Of a stretch of 64,000 bases of DNA, positions 57,901 through 64,000 are shown piece by piece. The stretch covers positions 25,907,449 to 25,971,448 of the forward strand of contig NC_079491.1 in the NCBI RefSeq assembly GCF_020520425.1, read 5' to 3'. This DNA comes from Spinacia oleracea. Lineage: Eukaryota > Streptophyta > Magnoliopsida > Caryophyllales > Amaranthaceae. Each line of letters starts with the position of its first letter. Position 1 is the first letter of the stretch. Made by a program: the position numbers and the translations under genes. The notes beneath the pieces are model-generated. The model was not told where the DNA came from. It ran no database searches and worked only from the letters and a program-made list of their open reading frames with translations.

Positions 57901-58840
57901 TATGTTAATTTTTGGGACTAATTTGGATCGAGTAAATGAGACAAAAAGTTTTCTAAGTTCTAAGTTTGAAATGAAAGATATGGGTGAGGCAGATGTGATT
58001 TTAGGAGTGAAAATCAAGAGAACTCCAAATGGCATTTGTCTTAGCCAAGCTCACTATGTTGAAAAGTTACTTAAAAAATTTAACTCTTTTGACGTCGATC
58101 CAGTTAGGACTCCCTATGATCCAAGCATCCACTTAAGGAAAAATAATGGTGATCCTGTTAGCCAATCTGAATATGCTAAGATTATTGGTAGTGTTATGTT
58201 TCTGATGAACTACACTAGACCTGACATTGCTTATTCTGTGAGTAGATTAAGCAGGTATACTCATAACCCAAGTCATGAACATTGGGATGCTTTGAAGAGA
58301 TTGCTCAGGTACCTTAAGGGTACCATGGATTGGAGTTTGCACTACTCCAAGTTTCCAGGAGTTTTGGAAGGTTATTGTGATGCTAACTGGGTTTCTGGCA
58401 ATGATGAAATTAACTCTACCAGTGGTTATGTTTTCACCCTAGGGGGTGGAGCTGTGTCTTGGAAATCTTGTAAACAATCTTGTACTGCTATGTCTACTAT
58501 GGAATCTGAGTTTATTGCTCTTGAATTGGCAGGTCATGAGGCAGAATGGTTGAGAAATGTGCTTGCAGATATTCCGCTGTGGGGGAAGCCAGCTCCTTCA
58601 GTTGCACTTCATTGTGATTCGCAAGCGGCTATTGCTGTGGCAAACAACCATGCCTACAATGGGAAGAAAAGGCACATTCGTTTGAGGCACAAGGCCATCA
58701 AAGAATTGTTGTCAAGTGGGGTGATATCACTAGACTATGTAAAGTCTGAAATGAACATTGCGGATCCGTTAACGAAAGGCCTATGTAGAAAACTAGTTTT
58801 GGAAACATCGGAAGGGATGGGCCTGAAGCCCGTTGAATGA
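54905..58840 (+). CDS. Copia D gag-pol polyprotein, 1311 aa
   Basis: The start ATG is only 18 bases after the LTR, and the frame is open to TGA at 58840. Domains by residue: gag (about 1-215), zinc knuckle [14 protein letters not shown] (about 247-260), protease [12 protein letters not shown] (about 300), GAG-pre-integrase LWHARLGH (about 434), integrase ([24 protein letters not shown]), reverse transcriptase from about 815 with LYVDDM near 995, and RNase H from about 1156 (YCDANW, STMESEF, CDSQAA). All catalytic residues I can recognise are present. The proteins would assemble the particle, copy the RNA and integrate the DNA. Such single-frame copia proteins resemble the Tnt1-type annotation, but I do not assign the lineage. 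With near-identical LTRs it may be active. Confidence 0.95.
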   Translation: MALTSKFMIPDMSKLEPLDGKNYKRWAVRMRFYLEQIEIAYVLDDVVEPDDETELHAFELKFAKDDRTCKGMLLHHMSNTLLDIYMGFNHARDIWDALEKKYGTDDAGTKRYCVSKWLAFQVQDDKPIIDQIHAYENICIAMAAEGLSICDITLAIVLIEKLPPSWKDFRNQLMHKKKDLTLEELVGHLKIEEENRIKDKGQSVFSGSAKANLVEPKPHAYSEKFKGKGSPFKPQGKPMKYKFKGKCFECGKTGHKSVDCRSKKKSDQNQANLAEANEVSNPNHFVAVVSEANLTGNVAEWIVDTGATRHICTNKDMFTTYEKTDGENVFMGNSASATVQGKGKIVLTLTSGKLITLTNVLHVPEMRRNLISGSLLMKAGLKLSFDSDRLVITHNGEFVGKGFCNGGLFTLDVKLEIMNKNASTSSVYIAESIDLWHARLGHLNIASIKRLKQLNLIPSFSKTDFAKCEVCVEAKFAKKPFKSIDRQTKVLELVHSDLGDFKNYESRGGKRYYITFVDDCSRFTMVYLLRSKDEAEEMFLKYKAEVENQLDRKIKRLRSDRGGEYDPNTLKAFCEQNGIIHETTAPYTPEQNGIAERKNRTLKNMMNSMLISSGFSDNMWGEAILSACHVLNRVPHKKLDKTPYEIWKGRAPNLSYLKVWGCLAKVAIPSFKRDKIGPKTVDCIFIGYAYQSAAYRFLVKGANNSYAGGNIIEARDAEFFETVFPLKISCINDVPSSSTSSSMPVVAPPTSDVNSELEPRRSKRARKETSYGDDFITAFLTEPYLIDDDFVYVFILEDDPRTYEEAMKSVDAVFWKEAIDSELQSILSNNTWELVDLPRGCKPITCKWIFRKKLKSTGSIDKYKARIVVRGFTQRHGIDYFDTYSPVTKIATIRTLIALACIHDLVVHQMDVKTAFLNGDLDEEIYMVQPEGFVVSGQENKVCKLVKSLYGLKQAPKQWHDKFDKTMTGNGFHVNEGDSCVYSKHDSDGCVIICLYVDDMLIFGTNLDRVNETKSFLSSKFEMKDMGEADVILGVKIKRTPNGICLSQAHYVEKLLKKFNSFDVDPVRTPYDPSIHLRKNNGDPVSQSEYAKIIGSVMFLMNYTRPDIAYSVSRLSRYTHNPSHEHWDALKRLLRYLKGTMDWSLHYSKFPGVLEGYCDANWVSGNDEINSTSGYVFTLGGGAVSWKSCKQSCTAMSTMESEFIALELAGHEAEWLRNVLADIPLWGKPAPSVALHCDSQAAIAVANNHAYNGKKRHIRLRHKAIKELLSSGVISLDYVKSEMNIADPLTKGLCRKLVLETSEGMGLKPVE

Positions 58841-59400
58841 ATTGTAAAATAATGAACTCCTACTCACAGAGTTCAAAGGACGACATTATTGTTATAATTC
58901 GGAAGCACAAAATTTTATTTTTTGTCCATCCCCTAGATGTTATAATGTGCTTGCTACAATAGGAAAGAGGTTGAGCATACGGCTCTTAATGAACCCATAC
59001 CATATGTTTGGTGGTGTGAATGTAGCTCACACTTGATGGGATTCACCTACGTAGGTGTGGAAGTGTGGCCGCTTCCTATGAGAATTGCGATATGGGCTAT
59101 TCTCTAGAGCACCTATGAGCATATCCAGGTCGGACGTATGGCCAGTATAAGGCGTCACTTTATTCGCGGAGTCAGAATGTCATACATATTCAGTTGCGTG
59201 CTTTAAGTGACGGGTTTCTATCTCCCTATCAAGTTCAATACGAAAGTCACTTGGTAGGAAAGAGATCATAGCTTAAATGTCACTAAGTGTTAATTCAAGT
59301 CGAAAGACATTGACACCTATTCAATTGTTTTGTTTGCCCAAAACCAATATCCTTCTCCTTTCTTTTCTTTCTTTTCCGCATATTCGAACCTGTGGGGGAT
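58841..59400 (+). other. 3' UTR and polypurine tract of copia D
   Basis: 560 non-coding bases between the stop and the 3' LTR. It ends with cctgtgggggat directly before TGTTGG, the likely plus-strand primer. Confidence 0.75.
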
Positions 59401-60245
59401 TGTTGGAAATTCTCATTGGGAAACACAAAGGAAAAAAGGGTGAGTGAAAATTCAAGAGTCCCACATTGGAAAAACTCTTCATATTCCTCTTGTTTATTAA
59501 TTGGGGAATGAGTGTAACTCTTGTTTAAGAAAGTGTGAGAATGGTATGGGTGGACACATCACACACACGCGCGCGCGCGCCGGGCCGGGCGCGGGCCGTG
59601 GGCCGTGGGCCTTGGGCCGTGGGCCGTGGGCCTTGGGCCTTGGGCCTTGGGCCGTGGGCCTTGGGCCTTGGGCCTTGGGCCTTGGTACTTGGTACTTGGT
59701 ACTTGGGAATGCGGTTCGCGGGCGTGGGGTGGGTTTTGTGGGTCAACCCTATTCTTTTTGGTAACTGGACCGTTTTGCTTAAGTCATTGTTACGGGAATC
59801 TGTATTGATTACGTAACCGTTGGATTAATTACCATTAATTACGTCCGTTACTACATTCAATGTCTCTGACCGTTTTTGGCTGTTGCAACATTCATTCCCT
59901 CAGCCGTTTTTGTCTGTTGCAATGCTTTCCTTCTAATTATTTAAATCAGAGTTTCAGTTCCCTTCTCACAGAAAATCATACACACAAAATACGAAAACAC
60001 ATTTTTACTCTCACACAAAATTGCTCTCGGTTTTGGGCATACGTTCTGACTCCATCCGGCTTTGTGAGTGCACACAACGTCGGAGTTGCGCTAATCCTGG
60101 AGGGCGACCGCATTCTGTTCTACTGCACCGGGAGGTAGCGCGGAATCGTCTTTTAGGACAGTGGGTGTCCACGACGCAACAATTGTTCTTCGTTCAGTTC
60201 ATCGAATCAGATAAGTTTGTTCTAATTTTCGCTTTAATCGCAACA
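59401..60245 (+). repeat. 3' LTR of copia D
   Basis: Same length as the 5' LTR. The heptamer array (about 59591-59685) also has 13 units, but with a different order of gt and tt units. Elsewhere I saw no difference. Confidence 0.94.
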
Positions 60246-60250
60246 TATAC

Positions 60251-61189
60251 TACTAATTTTATTATGTTGAAAGCTATCTCCCCTTAATCCTTGCATGTAT
60301 TTCTGTATAAATTTAGTTCGGAGAACGCGCTATAATGTCTACTAGACATATTCTTTCAATATCTTCATACACCATGTTTATCTACAATTTATTCTTCGTT
60401 GATGAGTGCTAATAAAGATCAACGAGATTTTTGGTGTAATGGGCCCAATATTTATTTATCTTTTCTCCGCAACCAACCAAAAAAATATAAAATTTGAGTT
60501 TTCTCATCATTAACTTGTAAATGCTTTCCATCATTACAATCTCACTTCCGGTGTGTATATGTGTATTTTGAAATTTCATTCATACTAATTCATTCACCCA
60601 TGGTTCTACAATATTTTACCTTCACATTCTCGATCATGACTATTGACATCATCTTCATTATTTATAGTCATACAATTTCTCATTCACTTCTGGGAATGAT
60701 TTACCTAGTTGAACGTGATCATAATATTTTTTTTCAGGATTTCATTATTTTGTTCATCCACCAAAAGACAATATATGAACTATCTTTCTCAAAATTATCG
60801 TGTCTGCCGGACCACACTAGTTTCATGAAAGAAATGTAGGGTATCTTGACAAAAAGATTTAGAAACTATTATAGTTTTCTAGGTCATATTTTCTTGTACA
60901 TCTCCAAAAGAATTCGCAGGCTTTAATGGTCAAATGTCCAAACTTAAGTCGTGAACCTATTTCAACTTATAAACAAAAGTCAAAGCTATATATTTGCATT
61001 TCAATCTATAATAGCTTTGATTATAATTATCTTCAAAGAAGAGCAAGACCCATTAATTTATGTTTTCAACATTATATAGTAAATTATTATAAATTCTTCC
61101 CTTGTTTCCATAGACCAATGTCCTTTTCCTCCACAGCGGTAACATACATTGGTCACATTCTCATTTTATCTTTCTTTTGTTTGTTATCA
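60251..61189 (-). pseudogene. Decayed internal region of copia C, middle part
   Basis: AT-rich, no motif-bearing frame. By position it would be the gag-protease-integrase region of C on the minus strand. Confidence 0.5.
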
Positions 61190-61570
61190 TCTTTGTCTCA
61201 CTTCTGGTAGGAATATGAGTTATTGAGAGGACCACCTCGACCTCGACCTCGACCACTACTGTTGGCATGATATTTTTCTTTTCCATAATGGGATGTCGCA
61301 TTCGCTTCAGGGAATAGAGTAGAACCAGTTGGGCGTGATTCATGATTTTTCATCAATAGCTCGTTATTTTTCTCCCACAAGGGGACAAGATATAAGTTCA
61401 GAATATTTCTTAAATCCCTTTTCACGGTATTGTATCTGCAGGACAACATTATTTGCGTGAAAGGTAGAGTATGTTTTTTTTTCTAGTATTTCTGCATCAG
61501 TGATTTTCTCTCCACATAGTTTCAATTGTGAAGTAATTCTGAACATAGCTGAGTTATATTCACTCACAAA
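61190..61570 (-). pseudogene. gag remnant of copia C
   Basis: Minus-strand pieces read SEYNSAMFRITSQLKLCGEK, YREKGFKKYSELIS and, in a shifted frame, NNELLMKNHESRPTG and then a GRGRGRGG tail. Together they match the end of a plant copia gag before its zinc knuckle. At least one frameshift lies near 61380. Confidence 0.75.
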
Positions 61571-62722
61571 CTTAAAGTCTTGTAGTCTTAAATGTAACCA
61601 ATCATAACGAGTTTTGGGTAATATAACAGTTTTCTAGTGGTCATATCTTTCTTTAGCTTACTCCAAAGACATGTGGATCTTTTACGGCCAAATACTCAAT
61701 CTTAAGACCCTAATGGAGGTGATGGCAAAAAATTATCATAGTCTTTGCCTTGTTTTGACTTGTTGACTTATTTATTTCTTTGATTGTATCAACAAGTTCC
61801 TTTACATCTAGGTGAATTTCACCTAAGACAAATAATACTTTCCAATTATACCAAAAGCCGCAAATTCATATTTTGTAAGGTTTGACATAATTTACACTAC
61901 AATTGAATATTGCAAATTAGGACTTAGATAATAAACATATTCATAAAACTAATGTATATTGCTATTCGTGTTATCAAAAGCATAACAAATTTTATGATTT
62001 TGCTCTTATTTCAAGTTATTGGAGAAGACTTAAAAAAAATTTAGGGAGATCGTTGACTACAAAGAAAATCTATTGTATACTACTTTGATTGATCTAGTCA
62101 CACTTTGTACGAAATACTCCAATGTAATTAATAAATCTCCGTACTATTACAAATAGACATGATTGAGTAGCAATATTCATATATTAGACGCATGAAGGAA
62201 ACGACCTTATGTAAATACTATTGTAAACATATAAGTTAGAAAATATGCAAGATAAATTATGGTGCAGTTGTATACAAAATCGGAATACAAAGGTATATTC
62301 GTATACTATGCCATAAAACAGATCTGAAATATATCATTGTATGCTCGTATGCTATGCCATAAGTATATAATACACCATAGGTGTACGCCGCATGTTCACA
62401 AAGTAGCAGAACATATATATCATAATTGAAATAACAAGAACCAATGAAAATTAGCAATAGGATCATAACCATAATAGCCGACAATTGATCATATCTCCAC
62501 TGCATCAATTAGATAATTAAGAAAACAATATTAATGTTATCATCAAATAAAAGACGGCTAACAATATACATAATTCTCCAAATATTCAAAGTTCCATAAA
62601 TTAAAGCAATTAAATTAAACTTACATTGATCGATAATTTTCTTGGTTTTCTATTCAATCAGTCGGCTAGGGTTTCTTTTGTTTCGTATCTGCTCAGTTGG
62701 TTAGGGTTTGGTGCTGATAACG
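61571..62722 (-). other. Decayed N-terminal gag and leader of copia C
   Basis: No open frame of note. The right end (ttggtgctgataacg, 62708-62722) is the primer-binding site next to the LTR. Confidence 0.5.
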
Positions 62723-62909
62723 TGTTGTGAAATAGAGAGAAAGAGATGAGAAATTGGGAGAGAACAACGATATGATTTATTCCATAAACAATAGGGTATA
62801 TATACATACAATATAATAGGGTTTGCTTGGAGAACAATAAACCCTAAATCTAGAATATTCCAGAAATATACTAGGGGTATAATGGACATCCACATAATAT
62901 TTCATAACA
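62723..62909 (-). repeat. 5' LTR of copia C (right)
   Basis: Matches the left LTR with a handful of substitutions. It ends TTTCATAACA and is followed by ttatt. Confidence 0.88.
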
Positions 62910-62914
62910 TTATT

Positions 62915-64000
62915 ACAATTTTTTAAATACGTTTTAGTAGTTACGCTAAGTTAAATTATCATGTGGTGTTTGTTCAAGCATATATACAGACTATATACAT
63001 AGAGATTCAGTTAACACTTTTATAAAAAGTATATCCATCAATTAAATTATTACAAGTGTTATTGTTATTATTAAGCTTAATCATGTACATCATTTTTAGG
63101 AAATGGGTACACCACAAGGTTGACATATAGTGGAATGAATTAATAACTCAAGTACGTTTTATTTTGCTAAAAAATGATACAGAGTACTCCGTATTGTAGA
63201 GGGTTTTTTTTGTTTTAATCAACTCTAATTTTGTACCCCATTATATTCCTAAATTCCTAGACCCGCCACTGCGACACAACGTTCTAAAACAAGAAACTAA
63301 TCTCTAATTTGGAAATTACATACTACGTACAAAACGACTAGGGTTTTCCATGAAATAAGGATTGTAATGCCATACAGTAGTTCGTATTATTTTGGAAGAT
63401 GAGTAGTGGTACTAAATGCAGTACAAAAATCCCTAAATACAGATTCCTTTAATGACTTAAAAAATAAAGAGACAAAAACACCCTTTTAAAAAAACCATTA
63501 TGTTTTTCTGAATCTCTGTCTACTTGCTTTTCTGGTTTCTCATAAGATTAAACAAAAGAAATTTATTCTAACATATTCCTAGAAAAAAATAATAGGGCTA
63601 TTTCCAAAAAAAACCTAAATTGCAGGGTTCCGGATAAATAATCCGGCGGTTGAACGACACTACTGGGTTGTCGTAACGGTGATTTAACCAGACTTCCGGA
63701 GGTTGATCTATGTTGTCGGGTATTGACTCCAGAGGTCTGGGTATACCTCCGGTTAGCCCTTCCGGAGGCTCGATTTTGGCGTCGATTTTACCTTCCGGGG
63801 GTATGACAAGATTTTCCGGTATATTTTTCCGGAGACTGTATGTTTCAGTTGATATTCAACATTGGTCGACTTACAATAATAGTCCGGTAAAAAAAATTGG
63901 AAAAAAATTCCGACTTTTAAATATTAAGGCAAAATAATCTCACCGAGTAGTTCATCAATGTTATCCATCGACTTGTAGAATATGGTGAAAAGTAGAGTTC
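62915..64000. other. Right-hand flank; no gene recognised
   Basis: AT-rich to about 63600. At 63230-63275 lies a possible old hAT-like end (gtacccca..agacccgccactg). From 63620 the sequence turns richer in ccgg/ttccgg motifs (accagacttccggaggttg and similar) with one 75-codon frame at 63710-63937 that I do not recognise. It could be an untranslated or intronic part of a gene continuing beyond the window. Confidence 0.4.

Larger units (their letters stand above)
54042..60245 (+). mobile_element. Ty1/copia LTR retrotransposon D, full length and apparently young
   Basis: 845-bp LTRs (54042-54886 and 59401-60245) appear identical outside a heptamer array. A perfect tatac duplication flanks the element (54037-54041 and 60246-60250). 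One uninterrupted polyprotein fills the interior. A polypurine tract (tgtgggggat) precedes the 3' LTR. A normal tRNA primer-binding site after the 5' LTR is lacking. It inserted into copia C. Confidence 0.95.
51032..62909 (-). mobile_element. Ty1/copia LTR retrotransposon C, decayed, containing copia D
   Basis: 187-bp LTRs (51032-51218 and 62723-62909) differ at only a few positions, and a perfect ttatt duplication flanks them (51027-51031 and 62910-62914). Next to the right LTR the minus strand reads cgttatcagcacc, a tRNA-Met-type primer-binding site. Without D it is about 5.7 kb. The only clear coding trace is a gag remnant at 61190-61570. Confidence 0.88.

Overview
This is plant nuclear DNA: spliced genes with GT..AG introns, plant LTR-retrotransposon lineages, Stowaway, Mutator-like and Helitron elements, and a plant-type flavin monooxygenase gene. 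The style of the repeats suggests a Caryophyllales genome such as spinach or a relative, but that is inference. Host gene content is small (two neighbouring FMO loci at 9.5-11.1 kb and 13.5-17.0 kb). Most of the rest is nested transposable elements.

Layout. 1-8854: 3' part of a Ty3/gypsy element of the Tat lineage (Retand-like). It has pol with two RNase H domains, a 46-bp tandem repeat, a six-exon antisense gene with its own TATA box, and a 3' LTR. 8855-17035: a partial FMO (last two exons) and a complete five-exon FMO with Mutator-type MITEs in introns 1 and 4. 17412-28542: Ty1/copia element A (Angela-like, minus strand, intact polyprotein). It sits inside a Stowaway MITE, and its primer-binding side has been replaced by a copy of the left host flank. 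28812-31476: an LTR fragment, one LTR end of a gypsy element, and a short Helitron. 31855-32640: decayed Stowaway-like MITEs. 33337-50720: a Mutator-like element (MULE) with about 180-bp TIRs and a 9-bp target duplication. It carries a broken transposase gene and, convergent to it, an intact small GRF zinc-finger/transmembrane gene. Copia element B (39218-49586), a relative of A with a ruined coding core, is inserted into the transposase gene. 51032-62909: decayed copia element C with 187-bp LTRs. Inside it is copia element D (54042-60245), intact and apparently young. 62915-64000: no recognisable gene.

How the parts relate. A encodes proteins but has lost its primer-binding region. B keeps LTRs, leader and primer-binding site but no usable proteins, so the two look like complementary donor and client copies. 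D has no tRNA-type primer-binding site next to its 5' LTR. Instead, the 18 bases between LTR and ATG contain 13 bases perfectly complementary to a stretch inside the same LTR, in the geometry needed for self-priming. The MULE has the two-gene convergent plan known from maize MuDR, with a GRF-TM protein in the position of mudrB. These three, plus the spliced antisense gene of the Tat element, are the most interesting signals. All coordinates and splice sites were read by eye and not computed.
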